Source: Flavobacterium sp. LPB0248 (lineage in GTDB: Bacteria; Bacteroidota; Bacteroidia; Flavobacteriales; Flavobacteriaceae). From it: DNA of 64,000 nucleotides. The notes under the pieces are model-generated. The model had not been told where the DNA came from. It ran no database searches and saw nothing but the letters and a program-made list of their open reading frames with translations. The stretch is from contig NZ_CP058246.1 in the NCBI RefSeq assembly GCF_013388355.1, forward strand, positions 3,472,001 to 3,536,000, in the 5' to 3' direction. This document shows positions 26,755 through 34,782 of the stretch, one piece after another. Numbering within the stretch: position 1 is the stretch's first letter; every line of letters begins with the position of its first letter. A program made the position numbers and the translations under genes.

Positions 26755-28950
26755 ATGAATTCAAATGAAATTGAAATACATAAAGAATTAAAGAAGTATT
26801 TCGGCTTTAGCCAATTTAAAGGCTTGCAGGAGCAAGTCATTACGAGTATTTTAGACGAGAAGAATACATTCGTAATAATGCCGACTGGCGGAGGGAAGTC
26901 TCTTTGTTATCAGCTGCCAGCTTTAATTCAAGAAGGAACAGCTATTGTTGTTTCTCCTTTAATTGCTTTGATGAAAAACCAGGTTGACGCAATTCGAAGT
27001 CTTTCGTCTGAAAATGGAATTGCACATGTATTAAACTCCTCCCTAACCAAAACGGAAATTGCTCAAGTCAAAAAAGATATTACTTCTGGATTGACCAAAC
27101 TTTTGTATGTCGCCCCCGAATCATTAACAAAAGAAGAATATGTGGCTTTTTTGCAAAGTGTGCCTATTTCTTTTGTTGCAATCGATGAAGCGCACTGTAT
27201 CTCAGAATGGGGACATGACTTTAGACCAGAGTATAGAAATCTTAGAAATATAATTAAGCAGTTGGGGAAAGTGCCAATTATTGGTCTTACCGCAACTGCG
27301 ACACCAAAGGTTCAGGAAGATATTCTGAAAAACCTTGATATGGCCGATGCAAATACTTTTAAAGCATCGTTTAATAGACCGAACTTGTACTATGAAGTTC
27401 GTACAAAAACAAAAAACATCGAGTCGGATATTATTCGATTTATCAAACAGCATAAAGGCAAATCTGGAATTATTTACTGCTTAAGCCGTAAAAAAGTAGA
27501 ATCGATTGCCGAAGTTTTACAAGTAAACGGAATCAGTGCTGTTCCTTATCATGCAGGTTTAGATGCAAAAACGCGGGCGAAACATCAAGATATGTTCTTG
27601 ATGGAAGATGTCGATGTCGTTGTGGCAACAATCGCATTCGGAATGGGAATTGATAAACCAGACGTTCGTTTTGTAATTCACCACGATATTCCAAAATCAT
27701 TAGAAAGCTACTATCAAGAAACTGGGCGTGCTGGACGTGATGGAGGAGAAGGGCATTGTCTGGCGTACTACTCTTATAAAGATGTAGAAAAGCTGGAAAA
27801 ATTTATGTCTGGAAAACCGGTTGCCGAACAAGAGATTGGTTTTGCACTTTTGCAGGAAGTTGTGGCTTACGCCGAAACCTCAATGTCACGTAGAAAGTTT
27901 CTTCTTCATTATTTCGGAGAAGAATTTGACAGCGAAACTGGTGAAGGAGCCGATATGGATGATAACGTTCGTAATCCAAAACATAAAGTTGAAGCCAAAG
28001 AACAAGTGGTTAAATTGCTGGAAATTGTTCGCGATACCAAACATATTTATAAGTCAAAAGAAATTGTCTTTACTTTAATTGGGCGTATTAATGCGGTTAT
28101 TAAAGCGCATAAAACAGATACACAGCCTTATTTTGGTTCGGGTTCAGACCACGACGAAAAATACTGGATGGCATTGCTAAGACAAGTTTTGGTTTCTGGT
28201 TATTTGTCTAAAGATATTGAAACGTATGGAGTAATCAAAATTACCAAAGCTGGTTTAGATTTTATTAAAAAGCCAGTTTCATTTATGATGTCTGAGGATC
28301 ATGAATACACCGAAGCCGACGATGAAACTATTGTAACAGGAGGTAAGTCTTCTGGAACTGCAGACGAAGTTCTAACGGGAATGCTTCGTGAACTTCGTAA
28401 AAAAGTAGCCAAAAAATTGGGTGTTCCTCCGTTTGTGGTTTTTCAAGATCCTTCAATCGAAGATATGGCTTTAAAATATCCGATAACAATTCAGGAATTA
28501 TATAATATTCATGGCGTTGGTGAAGGAAAAGCTAAAAAATATGGAAGTGAATTTGTTGCTTTAATCAGCCGTTATGTTGAGGATAACGATATTATTCGTC
28601 CAGACGATTTAGTAGTTAAATCTACAGGAGTAAATTCTGCCAACAAATTATATATTATCCAAAATATTGATAGAAAGCTTTCATTAAATGATATCGCTTC
28701 CGCGAAAGGACTTACGATGGATGCATTAATCAAAGAAATGGAACAAATTGTTTATTCTGGAACAAAATTAAACATCAAATATTGGTTAGATGATATTTTA
28801 GATGATGATCAGCAGGAAGAAATTCATGATTATTTCATGGAATCTGAATCTGATAAAATCGAAGATGCCTTAAAAGAATTTGATGGCGACTATGATATTG
28901 ATGAACTTCGTTTAATGCGTATTAAGTTTATTAGCGAGGTAGCGAATTAA
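26755..28950 (+). CDS. recQ: ATP-dependent DNA helicase RecQ
   Basis: A 731-aa 3'-5' helicase of the RecQ family, acting in recombination and replication-fork repair. It has Walker A G45-GGKS-49 (MPTGGGKSLCYQLPA), DEAH box near residue 144 (AIDEAHCISEWGHDFR), motif III (LTATATPK) and motif VI (YYQETGRAGRDGG). RecQ-C and an HRDC domain (ELYNIHGVGEGKAKKYG near residues 580-600) follow. It is longer than E. coli RecQ because of an acidic C-terminal extension, common in Bacteroidota. The start ATG is 86 bases from the divergent kdsD TTG. Confidence 0.97.
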   Translation: MNSNEIEIHKELKKYFGFSQFKGLQEQVITSILDEKNTFVIMPTGGGKSLCYQLPALIQEGTAIVVSPLIALMKNQVDAIRSLSSENGIAHVLNSSLTKTEIAQVKKDITSGLTKLLYVAPESLTKEEYVAFLQSVPISFVAIDEAHCISEWGHDFRPEYRNLRNIIKQLGKVPIIGLTATATPKVQEDILKNLDMADANTFKASFNRPNLYYEVRTKTKNIESDIIRFIKQHKGKSGIIYCLSRKKVESIAEVLQVNGISAVPYHAGLDAKTRAKHQDMFLMEDVDVVVATIAFGMGIDKPDVRFVIHHDIPKSLESYYQETGRAGRDGGEGHCLAYYSYKDVEKLEKFMSGKPVAEQEIGFALLQEVVAYAETSMSRRKFLLHYFGEEFDSETGEGADMDDNVRNPKHKVEAKEQVVKLLEIVRDTKHIYKSKEIVFTLIGRINAVIKAHKTDTQPYFGSGSDHDEKYWMALLRQVLVSGYLSKDIETYGVIKITKAGLDFIKKPVSFMMSEDHEYTEADDETIVTGGKSSGTADEVLTGMLRELRKKVAKKLGVPPFVVFQDPSIEDMALKYPITIQELYNIHGVGEGKAKKYGSEFVALISRYVEDNDIIRPDDLVVKSTGVNSANKLYIIQNIDRKLSLNDIASAKGLTMDALIKEMEQIVYSGTKLNIKYWLDDILDDDQQEEIHDYFMESESDKIEDALKEFDGDYDIDELRLMRIKFISEVAN

Positions 28951-28952
28951 AA

Positions 28953-29000
28953 AGTTTACAGTCTCGGTTTACAGTCTCAGTTAGTAAGAGGCTGTAAACT
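28953..29000. terminator. Inverted-repeat terminator-like structure after recQ
   Basis: AGTTTACAGTCTC (28953-28965) pairs with GAGGCTGTAAACT (28988-29000). The left arm is partly repeated (TTTACAGTCTC at 28968-28978). It lies between the convergent recQ and 79-aa genes and lacks a clear T-run, so it may be a REP-like palindrome rather than a terminator. Confidence 0.4.
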
Positions 29001-29021
29001 GTGACCGAAAACTGTGACTAT

Positions 29022-29261
29022 TTATCCTTCATACAATTCCCCACGATGCGGTTTCAAAGCATCTCTTACCTGAATCATATTTTCATCGGTTACAACCATG
29101 AAAGCTATGGCGTACATTTCGTCTATGATTTTAAATCCTGTAATATTTAAAGGTAGCTTTTCAATTACTATATATTCTTTCAAATGAATTTCGTGATGCT
29201 CTGCTGTTTTTGCAGAAGCTGGTCCGCGGAAATCCCAGATTAGTTTTATTTTTCTAGACAT
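29022..29261 (-). CDS. Small conserved-looking protein of unknown function
   Basis: A 79-aa protein without signal peptide. It reads as a compact alpha/beta domain: KIKLIWDFRGPASAKTAEHHEIHLKEY, then a long strand with GFKIIDEMYAIAFMVVTDENMIQVRDAL and a basic C-terminal helix. The HH pair at residues 22-23 could bind metal. I do not recognise the family. It stands alone, convergent with recQ. Confidence 0.6.
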   Translation of the reverse strand: MSRKIKLIWDFRGPASAKTAEHHEIHLKEYIVIEKLPLNITGFKIIDEMYAIAFMVVTDENMIQVRDALKPHRGELYEG

Positions 29262-29270
29262 TTTATTTAA

Positions 29271-29503
29271 TGGTGCAAAGGTTCAGAGTAGCAAAGGTAC
29301 AAAGTCTTTCTCAAAGGTTCTAAGATTCTGAGATGCTAAGGTTCTAAGTTTTTTCTGTAGAGACATACTGCAGTGCGTCTAACTTCTCTTAAAATAAATC
29401 TTTTTAATCCAAATAATCTGTGGCTAAAAATAAATCGGAAAGATTTTATGAAAAATAAATTAAGGATAAAATCTGCTTAGATCTGCGTAAATCTGCGTGA
29501 AAA
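29271..29503. repeat. Short imperfect repeats in the 29262-29592 gene-free gap
   Basis: The 331 bases between the 79-aa gene and the FAD oxidoreductase hold no gene. From 29271 to 29350 a CAAAGGTTC-type unit recurs (CAAAGGTTCAGAG, CAAAGGTACAAAG, CAAAGGTTCTAAG, CTAAGGTTCTAAG). At 29469-29503 the unit ATCTGCgta is repeated three times with a 10-base period. Both look like degenerate intergenic repeats of the kind common in Flavobacteriaceae genomes. The promoter box of the next gene follows. Confidence 0.5.
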
Positions 29504-29537
29504 TTTAGAGTAAATATAAAATCTCATTTCAAAATAG

Positions 29538-29545
29538 TACTTTTG
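29538..29545 (+). promoter_or_regulatory. -7 element for the FAD oxidoreductase gene
   Basis: TACTTTTG fits TAnnTTTG, 47 bases before the ATG at 29593. No -33 TTTG was found at the usual spacing. Confidence 0.5.
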
Positions 29546-29592
29546 CATGTTCTTTTCATAGAAAGAAAAGCTAATAGAATAAAAAAGATAAA

Positions 29593-31152
29593 ATGCCTAA
29601 AGAACTTTTACTTCAAGTAACACCAGAAATTGCTGCAAACGAATCATTGCTAAAAGACTATTTGTCTAAGCAGATTAAAGTTTCTGCTCAAGAAATTCAG
29701 CATGTTTCAATTTTAAAACGCTCTATTGATGCACGTCAGAAAGCGATTAAAATTAATTTGAAAGTTCTTATTTATTTAAAAGGCGAACCTTTTCAGGAAA
29801 CCAAAATTGAACTACCTATATATAAGGACGTTTCCAATGCGCAAGAAGTTATAGTTGTTGGAGCAGGTCCAGCAGGACTTTTCGCAGCATTGCAATTAAT
29901 TGAATTAGGTTTAAAACCAATTGTACTCGAAAGAGGAAAAGACGTTCGTGGCCGTCGTCGTGACTTAAAAGCGATAAATCGTGAACATATTGTAAACGAA
30001 GATTCAAATTATTGTTTTGGCGAAGGTGGAGCAGGAACGTATTCTGATGGAAAGTTATATACTCGTTCTAAAAAACGTGGCGATGTAACCCGAATTTTGG
30101 AACTTTTAGTTGCTTTTGGAGCTTCTGAAGATATTTTGGTAGAAGCGCATCCGCATATTGGAACTAATAAACTTCCAAAAATTATTGAAGATATTCGAAA
30201 TAAAATTAGGGAGTTTGGCGGTCAGGTTTTGTTTGAAACCCGTGTCAACGATATTTTAGTAAAGAATAATGAAGTTGAAGGAATCGTAACGCAAAACGGA
30301 GATAAAATTCACGCCAATAAATTAATCTTAGCGACAGGACATTCGGCGCGTGATATTTTTGAATTATTAGACAAAAAGAAAATTTTTATAGAAGCAAAAC
30401 CTTTTGCTTTGGGAGTTCGTGCAGAACATGCTCAAGAATTAATTGACAGTATTCAATACAGCTGTGATTTCCGAGGAGAACATTTACCTCCAGCGCCGTA
30501 TTCTATTGTAAAACAAGTGAACGGCCGCGGAATGTATTCGTTCTGTATGTGTCCAGGAGGTGTAATCGCGCCATGTGCGACAAGTCCGAGAGAAGTGGTT
30601 ACAAATGGTTGGTCGCCTTCTAAGCGTGATCAGTCAACGGCAAATTCTGGAATTGTAGTCGAATTAAAATTGGAAGATTTTAAACCTTTTGCAAAATTCG
30701 GAGCTTTGGCCGGAATGGAATTTCAAAAAAGCATCGAACAAAAAGCTTGGCATTTGGCTGGGGAAACTCAAAAAGTTCCTGCACAGCGAATGATCGATTT
30801 TACTAAAAGTAAAGTTTCAGCAGATATTCCAAAAACATCTTATGTGCCAGGAACCACTTCGGTTGAATTGGGACAGGTTTTTCCAGGATTTCTAACTCAG
30901 ATTATGCGTCAGGGATTTCAGGATTTTGGAAAATCAATGCGAGGTTATTTAACTAACGAAGCAATCTTGCATGCGCCAGAAAGCAGAACTTCATCACCGG
31001 TTAGAATTCCGAGAGATCCAATGACATTAGAGCATTTGCAAATCAAAGGTTTATATCCTTGCGGAGAAGGTGCAGGTTATGCAGGTGGAATTATTTCAGC
31101 AGCAATTGATGGTGAAAAATGTGCCTTAATGATTGCGGAATCCTTGAAATAA
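29593..31152 (+). CDS. FAD-dependent oxidoreductase (NAD(P)/FAD family)
   Basis: A 519-aa cytoplasmic flavoprotein. The first 95 residues form a small N-terminal domain. The FAD-binding GxGxxG follows (VIVVGAGPAGLFAALQLIELG), then the ERGKDVRGRRRD and NYCFGEGGAGTYSDGKLYTRS stretches, which mark a conserved uncharacterised dehydrogenase family. The C-terminal LYPCGEGAGYAGGIISAAIDGEKCA holds the second flavin contact. Substrate unknown. Has its own promoter box and no partner in a clear operon. Confidence 0.85.
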   Translation: MPKELLLQVTPEIAANESLLKDYLSKQIKVSAQEIQHVSILKRSIDARQKAIKINLKVLIYLKGEPFQETKIELPIYKDVSNAQEVIVVGAGPAGLFAALQLIELGLKPIVLERGKDVRGRRRDLKAINREHIVNEDSNYCFGEGGAGTYSDGKLYTRSKKRGDVTRILELLVAFGASEDILVEAHPHIGTNKLPKIIEDIRNKIREFGGQVLFETRVNDILVKNNEVEGIVTQNGDKIHANKLILATGHSARDIFELLDKKKIFIEAKPFALGVRAEHAQELIDSIQYSCDFRGEHLPPAPYSIVKQVNGRGMYSFCMCPGGVIAPCATSPREVVTNGWSPSKRDQSTANSGIVVELKLEDFKPFAKFGALAGMEFQKSIEQKAWHLAGETQKVPAQRMIDFTKSKVSADIPKTSYVPGTTSVELGQVFPGFLTQIMRQGFQDFGKSMRGYLTNEAILHAPESRTSSPVRIPRDPMTLEHLQIKGLYPCGEGAGYAGGIISAAIDGEKCALMIAESLK

Positions 31153-31228
31153 TTGACCTCAGGTTTTTTGGTGTAGTAAAAAGATTGCTATCTTAGTGGT
31201 TTGATTGTAATAGAATTTGCCCCAAAAG

Positions 31229-31930
31229 ATGACAGTACAAGAAATAGAAACAAAATACGGATTCCATTTTCCTCTTTTATACAAACAATTAGACGCCGAC
31301 GGGATGTTGGATGTCGGAGAATATGGCCCGAATTGGTATACAGAAGTTTATCCAACTTTAAAAGATAATCCGCCTTTGCTTTTGCATTCTTACGATTTTG
31401 AATCGTTGAATTTAAAATCGGTTGCAGAAGAAATAGAAGAGCTTAGAGATCCTGAGGATTATCGAAATATCAATCCAGAATTTAAATTTATTCCGTTTGC
31501 CAAAAGTGGCGGAGGCGATCATTATTGTTTCTTTTTAAACGAAGAAAATGATGGTGATGTCCCAATTGTTTTTGTTTGGCACGACATGAATGAAGTGAAT
31601 TATCTGGCAAAAAATCTTCAGGATTTTATCTTCAAAGTTTTATTGATCGATATGTCGAAACAAGATGTATACAATGAACTTACCGACGAAGAATTTAGAA
31701 GCGATATTGAATCGGTTTTTAAATCGCACAAAAAATACCTGACCGATCGCCAAAATGCTATTTTATCCGAAATTTTAGAACGCGATATCATTGATTACGA
31801 AATACATGTTTCTCCAAAAATAGTAGAATCGGCTAGAGGATTATTAACCGATTTCGAATTGGAATCTATTGTTAATGAAGTAATTCCTTTTGATAAAATG
31901 AATCAGAGTTTTAAATACTCCAACGATTAA
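31229..31930 (+). CDS. SMI1/KNR4 family protein
   Basis: A 233-aa soluble acidic protein. I start it at ATG 31229. An in-frame TTG at 31217 would add four residues. The opening IETKYGFHFPLLYKQLDADGM and the later PFAKSGGGDHYCFFL with VWHDMNEVNYLA match the SMI1/KNR4 (SUKH) fold, a group with many contact-dependent or polymorphic-toxin immunity proteins. A promoter-like pair, TTTG at 31167-31170 and TATCTTAG at 31189-31196, lies upstream. No toxin gene is adjacent, so an orphan immunity or cellular role are both open. Confidence 0.75.
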   Translation: MTVQEIETKYGFHFPLLYKQLDADGMLDVGEYGPNWYTEVYPTLKDNPPLLLHSYDFESLNLKSVAEEIEELRDPEDYRNINPEFKFIPFAKSGGGDHYCFFLNEENDGDVPIVFVWHDMNEVNYLAKNLQDFIFKVLLIDMSKQDVYNELTDEEFRSDIESVFKSHKKYLTDRQNAILSEILERDIIDYEIHVSPKIVESARGLLTDFELESIVNEVIPFDKMNQSFKYSND

Positions 31931-31953
31931 TTCTTTAGTGCAAAATATTTCTC

Positions 31954-33039
31954 ATGAGTTTTTTCTCCAATTTATTAGGTCGTAACAATAATCCAAAATC
32001 AATCATTTCTTTTGATGTTATTGATTCAATTTATAGCGGTTTATACAATGAATCTAAAAGTATAGAATTCAGAATTAAAGGAATTCATGATACGGTTACT
32101 GTAAATGTATATTCTATTCCTTCTTCATTAGGTCATGATGAAGGAAGAGCCGAAATTAAAAAAGCAGGATTCAATAATGCTTATGAAGTTTTAAATGAAT
32201 TATACAAGAAGCTTAATATTGGAGGTTTATCAGAAGAAACAATTCAAGATGAATTAGAATTTGATTTCATTCATGTTCAGTTTTACTCACAGCCAAGTCA
32301 GGAGTTGAAAAAACACTTTAAAAGTGTTATTAATAATTTCATGATTTTCTTTTGTTGTACCAACAGTTTAGAAGTAAACGATTTCAGAATATTATATTCT
32401 AGCAATCATTTTTCAGATTACACGAAAGGTTTGCTAGACTCAGAATACCTAGATTTTAATAATCCTGGAAATGAAACCGAAGAAATAGGAATTAAAGACT
32501 TTAAAAAAGTTTTACAGGGAATCTGTCAGTATTTAAATATTGAAATTCCTGCTGATGTAGAGCTTCCATCTTCAGAAAATTTACTATTGGATGAAAAAGC
32601 AACTGTAGAGGATTTTGAAGAATTTATAAAGTTGATTTCAAGAAACAGTATTGAAGAAAGTGATCTAAAAAAATATGCAGAGAAACTTTTTGAAAACTTC
32701 AACGATGAAACCAAAGAATATTACGAAACGACAGAAGATCATTTTAGTTTTTTTGAAGAAATAAATACTTGGCATAGCGATTGGAAATTTGATCCAGAAG
32801 ATGCAGAATATTTTATTTCTGAGATGCTTGGCGAAGATTTCAAATTTGATTATCCAGAAGAAACCTATAGCCATGATTTGTTTCCGTACATTCAGTCAGA
32901 ATTAGAAAAATCAAATCTGGAGCTGATGACTTATGAAACTTATGGAGACAGCTATTTGTTTTTTGTTGCGAATAAAAATGAAGTAGAAAGAATTTTAGAA
33001 TTCTCTGAACTAACAAAAATTGAGGTTACTCAGCTTTAA
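31954..33039 (+). CDS. Acidic protein of unknown function next to the SMI1 gene
   Basis: A 361-aa soluble protein with no signal peptide or membrane helix and a marked excess of Asp and Glu (for example ENFNDETKEYYETTEDHFSF). It begins MSFFSNLLGRNNNPKS and has alternating strands and helices. Family not recognised. It starts 23 bases after the SMI1 gene and probably shares its transcript. Acidic partners beside SMI1 proteins often act as second immunity proteins, but this is only an inference. Confidence 0.6.
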   Translation: MSFFSNLLGRNNNPKSIISFDVIDSIYSGLYNESKSIEFRIKGIHDTVTVNVYSIPSSLGHDEGRAEIKKAGFNNAYEVLNELYKKLNIGGLSEETIQDELEFDFIHVQFYSQPSQELKKHFKSVINNFMIFFCCTNSLEVNDFRILYSSNHFSDYTKGLLDSEYLDFNNPGNETEEIGIKDFKKVLQGICQYLNIEIPADVELPSSENLLLDEKATVEDFEEFIKLISRNSIEESDLKKYAEKLFENFNDETKEYYETTEDHFSFFEEINTWHSDWKFDPEDAEYFISEMLGEDFKFDYPEETYSHDLFPYIQSELEKSNLELMTYETYGDSYLFFVANKNEVERILEFSELTKIEVTQL

Positions 33040-33057
33040 GCTAATTTAAACGTATAG

Positions 33058-33163
33058 TTTGTCATCCTGACGGAGGAAGGATCGCACAAGAAGCTCCGCA
33101 CAAAAAAAATTACCAATCTTTGTCGAATTACTAGTGTGATCCTTCCTCCGTCAGGATGACAAA
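33058..33163. repeat. Long inverted repeat (REP-like palindrome)
   Basis: TTTGTCATCCTGACGGAGGAAGGATC (split here for length: first 20 bases TTTGTCATCCTGACGGAGGA) from 33058 pairs with GATCCTTCCTCCGTCAGGATGACAAA ending at 33163, with a 50-base spacer. The arms resemble the GTCAGGCTGAGCGGAGTCG units at 59.3 and 59.9 kb. It lies between convergent genes and may also stop transcription. Confidence 0.7.
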
Positions 33164-33177
33164 AAAAAGACGATCCG

Positions 33178-34137
33178 CTACGGAATCAAAATAATCTTCC
33201 CTGTGCTTTTTCTGCTTTCTAGAAAATCATGGGCCAGTTTTCCTTCGGATAATTTAAAAGATGTTGGATCTGAAAGTTTGATTTTTCCTTCGATTATCCA
33301 ATCGAATAATTGAGTAGCTCTTTTAATTCGTTCTTCTTTAGAATTTAAATAACTCCATAAATCGCCTCCAGTTAAAGTTTTAGAACCGTCCATAAGCATT
33401 CTTGGATCTACAGGTGCTGGATCTCCGCCTGCCATTCCAAAGAAAACTACTTGTCCGCATTCTTTGGTGACTTCAAAACTTTCCATCAAAGTACTTCCTA
33501 TACTATCGTAAACAACGTCGACACCGTTTGAAACAACTTTAAAAACTTCCGATTTCCAATCGTCGTTGTAAAGAAAAACATGATCTGCACCTTGTTCAAA
33601 TCCGATTTTTGCTTTTTCAGCCGATGAGGTTAATCCAATCACGGTTGCTCCAAGAAGTTTACTAATTTGAGTTAGAATCTGTCCAACTCCGCCCGCAACC
33701 GCATGTATTAAAACGGTTTCTCCTTTGGCAGTTTTATGGCTATCTGTTGCAAGATAATGAGCAGTTAGACCTTGAAGTAAAACAGAAGCTGCAGTTTCAA
33801 AAGAAATGTTTTCAGATAACGGAATAATGTGGTTTACATTTACGGCAACCAATTCTGCATTGGCAAACGGAGCATCGGCAAAAGCAACGCGATCACCAAC
33901 TTTGTATTCCGGATGATTATTGGCATCAACCACAATTCCTGCGCCTTCGTAACCAGCAATAAATGGCGGATTTCCTTTTAAATGATAATTTCCTTTTCGG
34001 CGGTAAACATCTGCAAAATTTAACCCGATGGCTTTCATTTCGACTAAAATCTCCTCTTTTTTTAATTGCGGATTAGGGATTTCTATATATTCTAAAACAT
34101 TTGAATCTCCGAAAGTAGAGAAGGTAAGTGCTTTCAT
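33178..34137 (-). CDS. Zinc-free MDR quinone oxidoreductase
   Basis: A 319-aa NADPH:quinone reductase-type enzyme of the medium-chain dehydrogenase superfamily. The start is MKALTFSTFG at 34137. A longer start at 34179 would add 14 residues with no family match. It has GLNFADVYRRKGNYHLKGNPPFIAGYEGAG, the nucleotide-binding HAVAGGVGQIL, and the VFFGMAGG stretch. The zinc ligands of alcohol dehydrogenases are absent, as in QOR. It reduces quinones by two electrons (family knowledge). Confidence 0.88.
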   Translation of the reverse strand: MKALTFSTFGDSNVLEYIEIPNPQLKKEEILVEMKAIGLNFADVYRRKGNYHLKGNPPFIAGYEGAGIVVDANNHPEYKVGDRVAFADAPFANAELVAVNVNHIIPLSENISFETAASVLLQGLTAHYLATDSHKTAKGETVLIHAVAGGVGQILTQISKLLGATVIGLTSSAEKAKIGFEQGADHVFLYNDDWKSEVFKVVSNGVDVVYDSIGSTLMESFEVTKECGQVVFFGMAGGDPAPVDPRMLMDGSKTLTGGDLWSYLNSKEERIKRATQLFDWIIEGKIKLSDPTSFKLSEGKLAHDFLESRKSTGKIILIP

Positions 34138-34207
34138 TTTTAATTGATTTAAGAATGTAAAGTTCGGGAAAAATCGCATTCAGTTTTGAAAGCTTTTTTT
34201 AAACTTC

Positions 34208-34241
34208 AAAAAAAACCTCGTTTATTTAAAACGAGGTTTTT
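34208..34241 (-). terminator. Terminator downstream of the 175-aa gene
   Basis: Perfect hairpin AAAACCTCGTTT / AAACGAGGTTTT with a 5-base loop, followed by T-residues on the minus strand. It lies between the 175-aa gene and the quinone reductase gene. Confidence 0.75.
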
Positions 34242-34244
34242 AGA

Positions 34245-34772
34245 TTATTCAAATTTGTATTGTTTTTTGTATTGAAGGTAACTTATGTATGTTTTGAAGA
34301 TACTTGTCAAGCTAACACTTGATGCAAGTAAAATGGCAATCATATTTTTATACGAAAAAGTCATATTTACATAGGCTCCAGAAATTTTTACGTAAAGCGC
34401 TACTAGCATATATAAAATAAGAATACTAAAGAAAATCATCCATAAAAAGAAACTCGCTTTAAACAATTTGTAATATCCAACTGCGGTTATAATAAGTAAT
34501 ATCGAACCAATTGCGAAACCATGTTTAATTGTATAAAAATATCCCATTAATGGTGATAAGGAAAGAATTAATATTATCGAAAAGGAGAATATAAATGGTA
34601 AAGATTTTAAAATATCGCTTTTCTGAATTTTCGGATAATAATTAAAGATCTCATTTTTAATTTCATCTAAAGAAAATCCTTTACTTAATAATTGTTCAAT
34701 GGTTTCAGATTGGGTATATCCAATATTTACATAATTTTCAATTTCTTTTTTTAATTGTGTTACGTTTTCCAT
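34245..34772 (-). CDS. Small membrane protein of unknown function
   Basis: A 175-aa protein. The N-terminal 50 residues are soluble, with a repeat-like IENYVNIGYTQSETIEQLLSKGFSLDEI that resembles a small helical regulatory domain. Four hydrophobic helices follow from about residue 53 to 160. No family recognised. It starts 10 bases after the end of the aminopeptidase gene, so the two probably share a transcript. Confidence 0.65.
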   Translation of the reverse strand: MENVTQLKKEIENYVNIGYTQSETIEQLLSKGFSLDEIKNEIFNYYPKIQKSDILKSLPFIFSFSIILILSLSPLMGYFYTIKHGFAIGSILLIITAVGYYKLFKASFFLWMIFFSILILYMLVALYVKISGAYVNMTFSYKNMIAILLASSVSLTSIFKTYISYLQYKKQYKFE

Positions 34773-34782
34773 TAAGTATAAA

